From NCBI RefSeq assembly GCF_042680605.1, contig NZ_JBHUEE010000004.1, forward strand, positions 62,001-126,000: a stretch of DNA of 64,000 bases, in the 5' to 3' direction. The DNA comes from Allobogoriella deserti. Lineage in GTDB: Bacteria; Actinomycetota; Actinomycetes; Actinomycetales; Actinomycetaceae. A model generated the notes under the pieces. The model was not told the origin of the DNA, did not search any database, and saw only the letters and a program-made list of their open reading frames with translations. Positions 24,839 through 33,735 of this stretch are shown piece after piece (the stretch's first letter is position 1; each line of letters starts with the position of its first letter). A program made the translations under genes and the position numbers.

Positions 24839-25841
24839 GGCCCGCCTCCCCGCCGTCGAGCAGAGCGATAGCACGCAGCCGCCGCAGTACGGATTCGCGT
24901 AGCTCCGGTGGGTCGAGTGCGAGCACCGAGGCGCCGTAGGCGGCGATCTCCTCGGCCAACAGTTCGACGTCGGTGTAGGCGACCTCGAGGACGTCGCGGT
25001 CGGCGAGCGGTCCCTCGCTGTCAGGGGTGGCGTCGGCTCCGGTCACGTCCTCGGCGCGGGCTCGCAGCGCCGCCGCACGTCCCGGGAGGACCGCGACCCG
25101 TGCCGTGCCGGGTCGGGGGCTGGCCACTTCCACGAGACCGGAGATGTCCACGTCCTCATCGGGGACGTCGAAGGCGTGGGTCGGTCCCGTGGCCCGGACC
25201 TGTCCGGCGATCCGGGAGAGCCGGAACGCTCGCGGCGCGTCGCGGTCCACGTCGTGCCCGACGAGGTACCAGCCGCGGCCGCTGCTGAGCAGTCGCCACG
25301 GTTGGACCGTGCGCCGGGTGACCTGACCGGTGCTTGCGGCCCGGTAGGTGAAGGTCACGACCCGGCGCCCGTTGACGGCGTCGAGGATCGGCGCGAAGGC
25401 GGGCTCGGGCCCCCGCACGCGCAGGGCGAGACCGAGCTGGGCCGCTGGATCGGGGGCGGGGCCGACGGCACGGAGCTTCGTCACCCCGCGACGGGCGGAC
25501 GAGCGAAGGGTGGCGTCCTGCCAGACCTCGGCCGCCAGTGACAGGACGCCGACCTCGGCGGGTGTGAAGGCCACCGGTGGGAGAGTGTAACCGGAGGTGT
25601 CCACCCGATAGCCGACATCGTCCTCGTGCGCCGGGTCGTGCTCGACGATCAACGGGACGCCCATATCGCGGAGCAGGTCCTTGTCCCGCTCGAACATGCG
25701 CTCGAAGGCGGCATCACTGGCGGCGTCGGCGTATCCGTTGACGCGGGTGCGGATGTCCTGTTTGGTCATCCAGCGCCGGGTGTGCGTGAGCGCGATGACG
25801 AGGTCGAGCAGGCGTTCGGCTGCCTCCACACGCTGAGCCAC
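24831..25841 (-). CDS. pafB: WYL-domain transcriptional activator PafB
   Basis: The 336-residue partner of PafC senses DNA damage (probably single-stranded DNA through WYL) and activates many repair genes. The N-terminal winged helix reads AERLLDLVIALTHTRRWMTK, with the ERMFERDKDLLRDMGVPL segment near residue 50 and the WYL core GRGWYLVGHDVDRDAPRAFR near 190. It starts with GTG. It lies 35 nt after the ribH stop. In other actinobacteria pafBC sit beside the proteasome or Tat genes, as here with tatAC. Confidence 0.93.
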   Translation of the reverse strand: MAQRVEAAERLLDLVIALTHTRRWMTKQDIRTRVNGYADAASDAAFERMFERDKDLLRDMGVPLIVEHDPAHEDDVGYRVDTSGYTLPPVAFTPAEVGVLSLAAEVWQDATLRSSARRGVTKLRAVGPAPDPAAQLGLALRVRGPEPAFAPILDAVNGRRVVTFTYRAASTGQVTRRTVQPWRLLSSGRGWYLVGHDVDRDAPRAFRLSRIAGQVRATGPTHAFDVPDEDVDISGLVEVASPRPGTARVAVLPGRAAALRARAEDVTGADATPDSEGPLADRDVLEVAYTDVELLAEEIAAYGASVLALDPPELRESVLRRLRAIALLDGGEAGRA

Positions 25842-25876
25842 TCCCCCACGCTAGCGGTCCGGACGGTGCGCCGTGG

Positions 25877-26356
25877 TCAGGCACGCAGGGTGCGCAGCGG
25901 GCGGAGGGCGAGCGTGGTGGCGACGGCCGCCTCGGCGGCCTCGGCGCCCTTGTCCTCGCGGGAGCCGGGCAGGCCGGCGCGCTCACGCGCCTGTTCCTCG
26001 GTATCGACGGTCAGGACGCCGAAGCCGACCGGGACGCCGGTCTCCACGCTCACCTGGGTCAGGCCGGTGGTCGCAGCCTGGCAGACGTAGTCGAAGTGGG
26101 GCGTCCCGCCGCGCACGACGACGCCGAGCGCGACCACGGCGTCCGCTCCGGCGTGTGCGGCGGCCCGTGCTGCGACCGGGAGCTCGAAGGATCCCGGCAC
26201 ACGGACGATCTCCGGCTGTGTCCCCGCCTCTTCCAGGGTGCGTTGTGCCCCGGCGAGGAGGCCGTCGGTCACGGCCGCGTGCCAGCGGGCTGCGACGATC
26301 GTGACGCGCAGGCCCGTGGCGTCGGCCTGGATCCGGGGTGCTCCGGTTCCGCTCAT
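25877..26356 (-). CDS. ribH: 6,7-Dimethyl-8-ribityllumazine synthase
   Basis: Lumazine synthase condenses 5-amino-6-ribitylaminouracil with dihydroxybutanone phosphate, the penultimate riboflavin step, in icosahedral or pentameric shells. The 159-residue protein has IVAARWHAAVTDGLL near residue 20, VRVPGSFELPVAA near 56, the phosphate-binding GVVVRGGTPHFDYV near 86, and VPVGFGVLTVDTEEQARERAG near 117. It is the last rib gene of the operon, 92 nt after ribB; that gap has no GTP cyclohydrolase II. Confidence 0.97.
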   Translation of the reverse strand: MSGTGAPRIQADATGLRVTIVAARWHAAVTDGLLAGAQRTLEEAGTQPEIVRVPGSFELPVAARAAAHAGADAVVALGVVVRGGTPHFDYVCQAATTGLTQVSVETGVPVGFGVLTVDTEEQARERAGLPGSREDKGAEAAEAAVATTLALRPLRTLRA

Positions 26357-26448
26357 GTGGGGGCTCCTTACTCATGTGGGATTCGGTCGCCGGTGGCATC
26401 TGGTGGACAGGTCGGGGTGGCCCTGGGTGGACCGGGGGTGCCCGGTTC

Positions 26449-27138
26449 TCAGGATCCGGTCCGGCTGGCGGCAGCGGCTCGGGCCCTCGCGGCGACGAGG
26501 TCCGCCACGCTGAGGACCACGAGGCCGTGCGCCGCGGCGAGGCGACGCGCACCGGGAAGGCGGGTCATCGCGCCGTCGTCCTCGGTGAGCTCGGCGATGG
26601 CCGCGACGTCGCCGGCCCCTGCGAGGCGGCAGAGGTCGACGGCGGCCTCGGTGTGCCCGGGGCGCTCGCGGACGCCGCCGACCACGGCCCGCAGCGGGAC
26701 GACGTGCCCGGGCCGCACGAGATCCGCCGGCGTGGCGGCCGGGTCGGCGAGGACGCGCAGGGTCCGAGCCCGGTCGGCGGCCGAGATGCCGGTCGTGACG
26801 CCGGAGGCGGCGTCGACGGTGACTGCATACGCGGTGTGATAGCTGTCCTGGTTCTGCGTCACCATGAGGGGCAGGTCGAGCGCGTCGGCACGAGCGGCCG
26901 GCATGGGCGCGCAGATGTATCCCGACGTGTGCCGGACAGTCCACGCCAGCCATTCCGTGCTGGCGGTTCGGGCCGGGAGGACCACGTCGACCTCGTTCTC
27001 GCGCTCGGCGCCGTCGGCGACCAGGACGGGCCTGCCGGCAGCCAGGTCGGCCAGCGCGTGGCGGAATGCGCCCTGCCGCCGGTCTGTGTCCGGGGTGGTG
27101 TCCCGCGTGGTCTTCCCGGTCATGTCCGGCGCGCTCAT
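26449..27138 (-). CDS. ribB: 3,4-Dihydroxy-2-butanone 4-phosphate synthase, stand-alone
   Basis: This enzyme converts ribulose 5-phosphate to dihydroxybutanone phosphate for riboflavin synthesis. The 229-residue protein has RENEVDVVLPA near residue 46, the WTVRHTSGYICAPMP segment, QNQDSYHTAYAVTVDA, GHVVPLRAVVGGVRERPGHTEAAVDL and TEDDGAMTRLPGAR. Most homologues read RENEGD at the metal site; here the Gly is Val. Unlike most actinobacterial RibBA proteins it stops after the first domain, with no GTP cyclohydrolase II half. Its ATG overlaps the ribE stop by 4 nt. Confidence 0.92.
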   Translation of the reverse strand: MSAPDMTGKTTRDTTPDTDRRQGAFRHALADLAAGRPVLVADGAERENEVDVVLPARTASTEWLAWTVRHTSGYICAPMPAARADALDLPLMVTQNQDSYHTAYAVTVDAASGVTTGISAADRARTLRVLADPAATPADLVRPGHVVPLRAVVGGVRERPGHTEAAVDLCRLAGAGDVAAIAELTEDDGAMTRLPGARRLAAAHGLVVLSVADLVAARARAAAASRTGS

Positions 27139-27722
27139 GATCCCACCAGCCGCTCGACATACTTCGCGAGCACGTCCACCTCGAGGTTGACCGGTGCACC
27201 GGGGTGGAGATCGCCGAGGGTCGTGGCGGCGAGCGTCGTGGGGACGAGCGAGACCCTGAAACGGTCCTGCCCCGTCGCCGCGACGGTCAGGGACACCCCC
27301 TCGACGGCGATCGAGCCTTTCACGACCACGTATCTCGACAGGTCCGCCGGGAGGTCGATCTCGACGTCGTCCCAGCGTGGACCGGGGCGACGGGCGCGCA
27401 GGCGGCCGACGCCGTCGACGTGCCCCTGGACAACATGGCCACCGAGTCGTCCGCCGACGGGGACGGCACGCTCGAGGTTGACGCGGGTCCCCACGCCGAC
27501 CGAACCGAGAGTGCTGCGCCGGAGTGTCTCGGGGACGACGTCCGCGACGAAGCCGGCATCGTCGTGGTCGGTGACGGTCAGGCACACGCCCGCGACGGCG
27601 ACGGACTCGCCACGTCCCAGCTCCGCGGCCACGCTCGGCGCGCCGATCCGTAGGCGGGTGGCGCCGTCGTCGTCCTCGCGGGCGAGGACGATACCGAGCT
27701 CCTCGACCAGTCCGGTGAACAT
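27135..27722 (-). CDS. ribE: Riboflavin synthase alpha subunit
   Basis: Riboflavin synthase dismutates two lumazine molecules to riboflavin and a pyrimidine. The 195-residue protein has the two tandem barrel repeats of the family. The first begins MFTGLVEELGIVL and includes VAGVCLTVTDHDD; the second includes GHVVQGHVDGVGRL and IAVEGVSLTVAA. The C-terminal helix NLEVDVLAKYVERLV completes the trimer interface. The start is fixed by the strongly conserved MFTGLVEE. It overlaps ribD and ribB by 4 nt at each end. Confidence 0.97.
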   Translation of the reverse strand: MFTGLVEELGIVLAREDDDGATRLRIGAPSVAAELGRGESVAVAGVCLTVTDHDDAGFVADVVPETLRRSTLGSVGVGTRVNLERAVPVGGRLGGHVVQGHVDGVGRLRARRPGPRWDDVEIDLPADLSRYVVVKGSIAVEGVSLTVAATGQDRFRVSLVPTTLAATTLGDLHPGAPVNLEVDVLAKYVERLVGS

Positions 27723-28804
27723 CAGGACGCTCCCTCCGAGGTGGGGGTGGTGGGCCGCGCGATCACGAGAATGTCCTCGCCGAGCCGCGTGGTGGAGACG
27801 GTCCGGAACCGGGGCGCCTCGGCGAGTGTGGTCACGCCCAGATCGGTCACGGCACTGCGTCCGGCACCGATAAGCGCCGGGGCGAGGTACGTGTGGAGTT
27901 CGTCGACGAGGCCGGAGCGCAGCGCGGCGGCGATGAGGGTGGGGCCGCCGTCCAGGAGGACCCTGCGAGCGCCGTCGGCGTAGAGCACGTCCAGCGCGGC
28001 CGAGATGTCCCGGGTGCGCAGGTGGCGCCACGGGCCCGGCTGCCGGCGGAGCTGAGCACCGGGTGGGACGTCTCGCTCACCGATGACCACACGGAGCGGC
28101 TGGGACGGTCGCGGGCCCTGACCCGTACGGGCGGTCAGCGCCGGATCGTCAGCCAGCACCGTGCCGGTCCCGACGACGACGGCGTCGACGCCAGCCCGGA
28201 CGGTGTGGGCGTGTGCGCGGGCCTCCGGCCCGGTGATCCACCGCGAGGTGCCGTCCGGGGCGGCAACGCGCCCATCGAGGCTGCTGGCGGTCTTGGCCGC
28301 CAGCCAGGGGCGGGCACGGCGAACGGCGGTGCGCCAGGCGTGGGTGAGCTCCTCGGCACGGGCGCGCGCGGCTGGTGAGACACCGGCCTGGTCGGCGGTG
28401 AGCACCTCGACTCCAGCGCTGCGGAGCGCGTCCGCTCCCCCGGCTGCAGCCTCGTTCGGGTCGGCCACGGCGTAGACCACCCGTGCGATGCCCGCGGCGC
28501 GGATCGCCTCAGTGCAGGGCGGTGTGCGTCCGTGGTGACGGCACGGCTCGAGGGTGACGACCATCGTGGTCTCGGCGAGCTCGGCCGGTGAGAGACGGGG
28601 CAACGACCGGAGTGCCGCGATCTCCGCGTGCGGGCTGCCCGCGCCGCGATGGAAGCCGGTCGCGCGCGCGGAACCTGCCGCGTCGACGATGACGCAGCCC
28701 ACGCGCGGGTTGCCGCCGGCGGATCCGCCGCGTTCGGCAAGCGTGACGGCGTGGTCCATCGCCGCGGTCAGGGCGTCCGCCCGGGTGGTGACGGTGGTCG
28801 TCAC
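27722..28804 (-). CDS. ribD: Bifunctional diaminohydroxyphosphoribosylaminopyrimidine deaminase / uracil reductase
   Basis: RibD catalyses the second and third steps of riboflavin synthesis. The N-terminal deaminase domain has the zinc motifs HAEIAAL and EPCRHHGRTPPC. The C-terminal reductase domain has KTASSLDGRVAAPDGTS, near residue 180, and GPTLIAAALRSGLVDELH. It has 360 residues. The GTG at 28804 follows AGGAGGA by 6 nt; that ribosome site can pair with UCCUCC about 30 nt upstream. It is the first gene after the FMN riboswitch and overlaps ribE by 4 nt. Confidence 0.96.
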   Translation of the reverse strand: MTTTVTTRADALTAAMDHAVTLAERGGSAGGNPRVGCVIVDAAGSARATGFHRGAGSPHAEIAALRSLPRLSPAELAETTMVVTLEPCRHHGRTPPCTEAIRAAGIARVVYAVADPNEAAAGGADALRSAGVEVLTADQAGVSPAARARAEELTHAWRTAVRRARPWLAAKTASSLDGRVAAPDGTSRWITGPEARAHAHTVRAGVDAVVVGTGTVLADDPALTARTGQGPRPSQPLRVVIGERDVPPGAQLRRQPGPWRHLRTRDISAALDVLYADGARRVLLDGGPTLIAAALRSGLVDELHTYLAPALIGAGRSAVTDLGVTTLAEAPRFRTVSTTRLGEDILVIARPTTPTSEGAS

Positions 28805-28893
28805 ATCGGTCCTCCTGCCTCTCGGCACGAGCGGCCGGGAGGGAGGATGCGACGACGCCAAGTTGCGCCTGCGGACGCCGGTCGGCGCCCACC

Positions 28894-28923
28894 GGCGCCG
28901 GACGGCAGGCTGCCGCCGGCGCC
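28894..28923 (-). promoter_or_regulatory. 13-bp hairpin abutting the ribD FMN riboswitch
   Basis: In the transcript, GGCGCCGG plus CGGCA pair with their complements around a 3-nt loop, with a single bulged base. The hairpin starts at the base immediately after the 3' strand of riboswitch helix P1. There is no U-run after it. It is probably part of the expression platform, as a terminator or as a mutually exclusive partner of P1. Confidence 0.6.
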
Positions 28924-29058
28924 ACGTGCTTCCTCCCATCCGGACTTTCACCGTCGGTCCTGGAGTTCCACCAGGTCCACCGTTCACCCTCGCGGGTGTC
29001 CGGGTCGCGGACTGTCACCGCCGGTTCGGACTTTCACCGACCCCGGAGCACGTGCTTG
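28924..29058 (-). promoter_or_regulatory. FMN riboswitch (RFN element) upstream of ribD
   Basis: The minus strand carries the classic RFN order: a P1 strand with GCUCCGGGGUCGGUGAAAGUCC, then GAACCGGCGGUGACAGUCCGCGACCC, a variable arm, GACCUGGUGGAACUCCAGGACCGACGG, then UGAAAGUCCGGAUGGGAGGAAGCACG closing P1. Every conserved block of the six-stem junction is present. Binding of FMN should reduce expression of the ribD-E-B-H operon. It lies 120 nt upstream of the ribD start. Confidence 0.97.
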
Positions 29059-29142
29059 CTCGACGCCGATGATGCCATACCGCCGCGGGCTCAGGGACGC
29101 TCCCGGCGGGATGTGGACGCGGGCGCCGGTAGCGTGTCGGTC

Positions 29143-30288
29143 GTGATCATCTGGCGAGACGGTCTGGTGCAGGAGCGGGTGTCCGGCTGGAACGGAGCGG
29201 TCGTGGTCCGGGCGGAGATCACCGGACCGCTCGACGACGGCGCGGATGTCCTGCCCGTCGGGACCGAGGTACGCGCGCTGTGCTATCCGGACCTGGTCGG
29301 CGAGCCCCGGGCCGGCGACCGGGTGCTCCTGTCGGTGGCGACCCTGGCTCGGGGTCTGGGCACCGGTGGTTACGCCATGGTGGTGGCCGTGCCGGACCGC
29401 ATGCCTCACGATGCGGCGGGCGGGCCCGGGCATCTTGTCAAGGCCCGGTACACGCCGCTGCAGACGATGGTCCTCGGGGCCGACGAGCAGGAGTCGGAGC
29501 ATCACAACGTCTTGCGCGAGGCCGATGACCTGGACGGTATGCCGGTCGTCGTCGCGGACCTCCACTCGGCGCTGGCGCCGGTGCTGGCAGGGATACGGGC
29601 CGAGGAGCCCACGCTCCGGTGCGCGTACGTGATGACGGACGGCGGGGCGCTGCCGGCGTGGTTCTCACGCGCTCTCAGCGGCCTGCGCGAGGCGGGCTGG
29701 CTGGCCGGATCGGTCACGGTGGGACAGGCGTTCGGTGGTGATCTCGAGGCGGTCAACGTGCATACCGGGCTGTTGGCGTCCCGGCTCGTGCTGGGGGCCG
29801 ACGTCGCCGTCGTGGCGCAGGGCCCGGGGAACCTGGGTACCGGGACGCGGTGGGGCTTTTCCGGGACGAGCAGCGGTGAGGCGATCAACGCCGCGGCCAC
29901 CTTGTCCGGCCGCCCGGTCGCCTCACTCCGGGTCTCAGCCGTCGATCCACGTGAGCGTCATCGCGGGGTCTCCCACCACTCCCTGACGGCGTACGGGCGT
30001 GTGGCGCTGGCACCGGCGGACGTCGTGGTACCGCGGTTCGACGGCGGTTCGGACATCGAGGAGGCAATGCCGCCGGGATTCGGGGCTCAGGTGCACGATC
30101 AGGCCGAGGCGTTGGGGGCGCCGATGGGGCGGCACCGCCTCGTGTCGATGTCGACGTCGGGACTCGTACCGGCGTTGCGACAGTCACCAGTGCGCCTGTC
30201 GACCATGGGGCGCACGCTCGAGGATGACCCGGCGGCATTCCTCGCCGCGGCGGTGGCCGGCCGCCACGCGGCCCGTCTCGCGGGTTGA
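29143..30288 (+). CDS. DUF3866-family protein
   Basis: The protein has about 381 residues and starts with GTG; a GTG at 29134 is also possible. It shows an N-terminal beta-rich part (WRDGLVQERVSGWNGAVVV, then VRALCYPDLVGEPRAGDRVLL), LVKARYTPLQTMVLGADEQES near residue 105, and a large C-terminal domain with ADVAVVAQGPGNLGTGTRWG and LRVSAVDPRERHRGVSHHS. I recall these as DUF3866, an actinobacterial and firmicute family of unknown function. The glycine-rich GPGNLGTGT loop and the DPRERHRG segment suggest an enzyme. It is divergent from the ribD riboswitch. Confidence 0.85.
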   Translation: MIIWRDGLVQERVSGWNGAVVVRAEITGPLDDGADVLPVGTEVRALCYPDLVGEPRAGDRVLLSVATLARGLGTGGYAMVVAVPDRMPHDAAGGPGHLVKARYTPLQTMVLGADEQESEHHNVLREADDLDGMPVVVADLHSALAPVLAGIRAEEPTLRCAYVMTDGGALPAWFSRALSGLREAGWLAGSVTVGQAFGGDLEAVNVHTGLLASRLVLGADVAVVAQGPGNLGTGTRWGFSGTSSGEAINAAATLSGRPVASLRVSAVDPRERHRGVSHHSLTAYGRVALAPADVVVPRFDGGSDIEEAMPPGFGAQVHDQAEALGAPMGRHRLVSMSTSGLVPALRQSPVRLSTMGRTLEDDPAAFLAAAVAGRHAARLAG

Positions 30289-30431
30289 GCCGGACGCGTA
30301 GCGCCCACCGAGCCGCACGGCGGACCGGGTGAGATGTCTACCCGTCCCCAGCAGGCACGCCACCGGAGACGGTATCCACAGTCCGAAGCTGGCCGGTGCT
30401 TGGCGACGGGCGAGCACTCTAGCCTGCACGC

Positions 30432-32003
30432 ATGTTCGAGTCCGAGGAGCCGAGCGAGCAGCCGGGGACGCCACGACCGGCCACGTCCGAGACCGCCGGC
30501 TCCGACGCGTCTCCCCGTCAGCCGGACGTCGACGCCGAGCAGCTGGCCACGCTCAACGCACGGGCCTCGGTCGAAGACTGCCGGCGCTTTCTCGTCGAGA
30601 TCGCGACGCTCCTGGCGCGACTCGATGCGGCAGAGATGAGCGACGCCGCACTGGTCGAGGCCGTCGCAGCGAGCGAGCGCTTGGCGGCAGGTGCGCAGGC
30701 AGGCCAAGCACGTTTCGTGGGTGAGCTCCTACGCCGGCGCGGCTCGTCCGGCCCCGGTTTCGACGAGGTGGTCGACGAGGTCCGTGCCCGACTGGCCACC
30801 ACTGGGCATGCAGCCCACACCAAGGTAGCGCTCGCGGCGGCTTTGGACACCTACCCCGAGGTTGCCGACGCCCTCGCCATAGGATCCATCGATCCGCGCA
30901 AGGCCGCTGTCCTAACCGACCGGCAACCCGGAGTCAGCGAACGTGACCATCGCGACCTCACCCGTGAACTCGTGACCGAAGCCGCCGGGTCCACGGCGCC
31001 ACAACTGCAGGCCAGGGTGCGGCAGCATGCGTTGGAACACGACCCAGATGCTGCACAGCGCCGTCACGAGGCCGAGTACACGGCGCGCCACGTGCGCATC
31101 GAACCGTTGGCGGACGCGATGGCGAGAGTGACGGCGTATGTGCGGGCCGACGATGCCCAGCGGGTGCGTGCGTGCCTCGACGTCCTCGCGGACGACACTC
31201 GCGGTGGACGGGCGGGGCGACGGGCGGACCCACGGACCATCGACCAGCGACGCGCCGACGTGTTCGTCAATGTCTTCACCCATGCCCGGGAGTTGGTCGA
31301 GCTGTCCGCGGAACGGGGCGAGCCCCGCGCTTCCGGTGCCGATACGGACGGCCCACCCACGGACGCCGCGCCGGCCGACCCCGCCGGCGAGAACGGTTCG
31401 GGCCGGACCTCGCAGGGTACGTCCCGTCGGCGACCACGTGCCGAGGTCCAGGTGACGATCGGCGCGGGCACGCTGCTCGGCATGGACGACGAGCCCGGTG
31501 AACTGGCGGGTCACGGGCCCATCCCCGCCGACGTGACCCGTCGTATCGCGGCCGACGCCACCTGGCGCGCCCTGATCGTCGACGCCAACGGCGAGTTCGC
31601 TGCCCTCGGGACGAAGGCGTACCGCCCCGGCGTCATCCTCGATCGCACGGTGCGCGCACGGCACATGCGCTGTTCGTTCCCCGGCTGCGGGCAACCCGCG
31701 GTCTACTGCGACCTCGACCACATCATCGAATACGACCCGGCCCTGGCCGATCGGCTCGTACAGACCACGGAGCTCAATCTCCATCCGCTCTGCCGCCGCC
31801 ACCACAACCTCAAGACGTCGAAGCGGTGGAAAGTTGTCCGAGAGCCGGACGGGACACTCGTCTGGATTACGCCCACCGGACACCGATACCGGTCCAGACC
31901 TGACCCGCCCCCCGGCTCGTCCGGAGCGTGGCGACAACGTACCGGTCCCGGACGACGAGCCCGTGCCTCCTCGGAAGGGGAGTCGGAGGGGCCAGCCGCG
32001 TAG
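30432..32003 (+). CDS. DUF222 / HNH endonuclease-domain protein (13E12-type)
   Basis: The 523-residue protein has an N-terminal DUF222 region (residues about 30-330) and a C-terminal HNH nuclease: CSFPGCGQPAVYCDLDHIIEYD (zinc-binding cysteines plus the DH pair), followed by LCRRHHNLKTSKRW. Between them is a low-complexity acidic stretch near residues 290-330. The family occurs in many copies in actinobacterial genomes, resembling a dispersed repeat, and its function is unknown. I see no flanking repeats or transposase marking recent mobility. Confidence 0.9.
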   Translation: MFESEEPSEQPGTPRPATSETAGSDASPRQPDVDAEQLATLNARASVEDCRRFLVEIATLLARLDAAEMSDAALVEAVAASERLAAGAQAGQARFVGELLRRRGSSGPGFDEVVDEVRARLATTGHAAHTKVALAAALDTYPEVADALAIGSIDPRKAAVLTDRQPGVSERDHRDLTRELVTEAAGSTAPQLQARVRQHALEHDPDAAQRRHEAEYTARHVRIEPLADAMARVTAYVRADDAQRVRACLDVLADDTRGGRAGRRADPRTIDQRRADVFVNVFTHARELVELSAERGEPRASGADTDGPPTDAAPADPAGENGSGRTSQGTSRRRPRAEVQVTIGAGTLLGMDDEPGELAGHGPIPADVTRRIAADATWRALIVDANGEFAALGTKAYRPGVILDRTVRARHMRCSFPGCGQPAVYCDLDHIIEYDPALADRLVQTTELNLHPLCRRHHNLKTSKRWKVVREPDGTLVWITPTGHRYRSRPDPPPGSSGAWRQRTGPGRRARASSEGESEGPAA

Positions 32004-32015
32004 GTGCCGGCAATA

Positions 32016-32032
32016 CCGGGCGGTCCGCCCGG
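32016..32032. terminator. Hairpin between convergent HNH and PH-domain genes
   Basis: The 6-bp stem CCGGGC/GCCCGG closes a 5-nt loop in the 36-nt gap between two converging stop codons. It is symmetric, so it could end transcription from both sides. There is no T-run. Confidence 0.45.
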
Positions 32033-32039
32033 GCCAGAC

Positions 32040-32555
32040 TCAGTCGTCGGCGTGCGGCTCGTGCAACGCCACAAGGGTCGCCAAGCGCCGGGCCTCGGCC
32101 TGCCCACGGTCGCCGTCGGCTCGCTGGATCGCCATGACGGCCAGTGTGTCGCCGTCGTCGAGGTCGAGCCTGACCCACGGATCCCCCGAGCCGAAGGCGA
32201 CCCGGACGATCTGCGACCACTCGACGTCGCGGGTGTGGATGAGGTTACGCACGCGCAGGCCACTCGTGTCGGGGCGAGCCCGCACGCTCCCCTGCCGGTA
32301 GATGAACCAACAGACCCCCGTTGCCAGGAGCGCGGTACCGACCTGGTCCCCTGCACCGAACCGACTCCCTGGCAGTTGCGGCATCGCGACGATGATCGTC
32401 ACGGCACCCGCGAACGTCAGGAGCGCCAGCACCGTCGCCACCAGCCGGGCGGCACGCGGACGGAACGGGGCGTAGAGCTGCTCCTCTCCCCCGCTCTGCG
32501 GGCGCGCCCGATCGGTGTGCGGCACGTCGGACCCCGTTCCCCTCAGATTCGGCAT
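32040..32555 (-). CDS. PH-like (bPH) domain membrane protein
   Basis: The 171-residue protein has two adjacent hydrophobic segments (residues about 38-58 and 70-88) followed by a small beta-rich domain with SGLRVRNLIHTRDVEWSQIVRVAFGSGDPW and VRLDLDDGDTLAVMAIQRAD. This is the layout of bacterial PH-like proteins of actinobacteria. The function is unknown. It starts inside the last codons of hisG (13-nt overlap), and a PH-like protein beside hisG or ribH is a recurring arrangement in this phylum. It shares its terminator with the convergent HNH gene. Confidence 0.8.
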   Translation of the reverse strand: MPNLRGTGSDVPHTDRARPQSGGEEQLYAPFRPRAARLVATVLALLTFAGAVTIIVAMPQLPGSRFGAGDQVGTALLATGVCWFIYRQGSVRARPDTSGLRVRNLIHTRDVEWSQIVRVAFGSGDPWVRLDLDDGDTLAVMAIQRADGDRGQAEARRLATLVALHEPHADD

Positions 32556-33385
32556 GCGAGCAGCGAGGTCACGAGGATCGCGCGGGCACCGACGTCGTAG
32601 AGCTCGTCCATGACCCTGTTGGTCGCGTCGCGCCGCACCAGAGAACGCACGGCGAACGACTCGCCGTTGTGCAACGGCGAGACGGTCGGTGACTCGAAGC
32701 CGGGAGTGATGGCCACGGCGGCCTCGAGCTTGTCCGCCGGGACGTCGTAGTCGACGAGGACGTAGTCCCTGGCCACGAGCACACCTTGGAGGCGACGGTC
32801 CAGGACCGAGACGCCGTTGGTGGCCTCTGCTGTCGTGGAGCGGATCAGGACGGCTTCCGACTCGAGGATGGGCTCGCCGAATGTCTCCAGCCCGGCCGCG
32901 CGCAGGGTCGATCCGGTCTCCACCACGTCCGCGACGACGTCGGCGACACCGAGGCGTACCGAGGATTCCACGGCCCCGTCGAGGTGGACCACGGTCGCCT
33001 CGATCCCGCGTTCGCGCAGGTAGGTACCCACAAGGACGTCGTAACTGGTCGCCACTCGCTTCCCGGCGATGTCGGCGACTTCGCGCATCTGGCCGGACGG
33101 CGCCGCGAACCGGAAGGTCGAGCGGGCGAAGCCCAGCGCCCGGTGCTCCACGGCCTCCACGTCCGAGTCGAGCAGAAGATCGCGCCCAGTGATCCCGACG
33201 TCGACCGTGCCCGACCCGACATACACCGCGATGTCGCGCGGCCGGAGGAAGAAGAACTCCACGTCGTTGTCCGGGTCGGCAAGAACGAGCTCTCGTCCCC
33301 GGCGACGACGGTAGCCCGCCTCGGCGAGCATGTCTGATGCGGGATCCGCGAGAGATCCCTTGTTGGGCACAGCGATACGCAGCAC
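32543..33385 (-). CDS. hisG: ATP phosphoribosyltransferase, long form
   Basis: HisG catalyses the first, feedback-regulated step of histidine synthesis. The 280-residue length and the C-terminal ACT-like regulatory domain (VAITPGFESPTVSPLHNGESFAVRSLV) identify the long, hexameric, histidine-inhibited form. Catalytic-domain features are LRIAVPNKGSLADPA at the N terminus, GSGTVDVGITGRDLL near 55, and DVVETGSTLRAAGLE near 155, the phosphoribosyl site. It follows hisE by 77 nt and overlaps the PH-domain gene by 13 nt. Confidence 0.97.
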   Translation of the reverse strand: MLRIAVPNKGSLADPASDMLAEAGYRRRRGRELVLADPDNDVEFFFLRPRDIAVYVGSGTVDVGITGRDLLLDSDVEAVEHRALGFARSTFRFAAPSGQMREVADIAGKRVATSYDVLVGTYLRERGIEATVVHLDGAVESSVRLGVADVVADVVETGSTLRAAGLETFGEPILESEAVLIRSTTAEATNGVSVLDRRLQGVLVARDYVLVDYDVPADKLEAAVAITPGFESPTVSPLHNGESFAVRSLVRRDATNRVMDELYDVGARAILVTSLLACRI

Positions 33386-33462
33386 GGTCGACTCCTGCTC
33401 GAACTGGGTTGAGGATCTGGTCCGGATCCTTCGCGGGTCGGTCAGCTCATCTGGTCGGCGCG

Positions 33463-33726
33463 TCAGAGATGTCGGTAGACGTCCTCGAGCGTCAGCCCTC
33501 GCGCGACCATCATCACCTGGAGGTGGTAGACGAGCTGCGAGATCTCCTCCGCGGCGGCGTCGTCGGACTCGTACTCAGCCGCCATCCACACCTCGGCGGC
33601 CTCCTCGACGACCTTCTTTCCGATCGCGTGAATACCCGCATCGAGCTCCGCGACCGTTCCGGACCCCTCGGGCCGGGCGGCCGCCTTGTGCTGGAGCTCA
33701 GTGAACAGGTCCTCGAACGACTTCAC
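33463..33726 (-). CDS. hisE: Phosphoribosyl-ATP pyrophosphatase
   Basis: HisE removes pyrophosphate from phosphoribosyl-ATP in the second histidine step. The 87-residue alpha-helical protein has the MazG-like metal motifs KKVVEEAAEVWMAAEYES and DDAAAEEISQLVYHLQVMM. The length is normal for the stand-alone enzyme. It starts with GTG 9 nt after the stop of the riboflavin-transport lipoprotein gene. The HIS genes therefore appear to share a transcript with the FMN-riboswitch-controlled ribXY pair. Confidence 0.96.
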   Translation of the reverse strand: MKSFEDLFTELQHKAAARPEGSGTVAELDAGIHAIGKKVVEEAAEVWMAAEYESDDAAAEEISQLVYHLQVMMVARGLTLEDVYRHL

Positions 33727-33735
33727 GCCGTCAGC

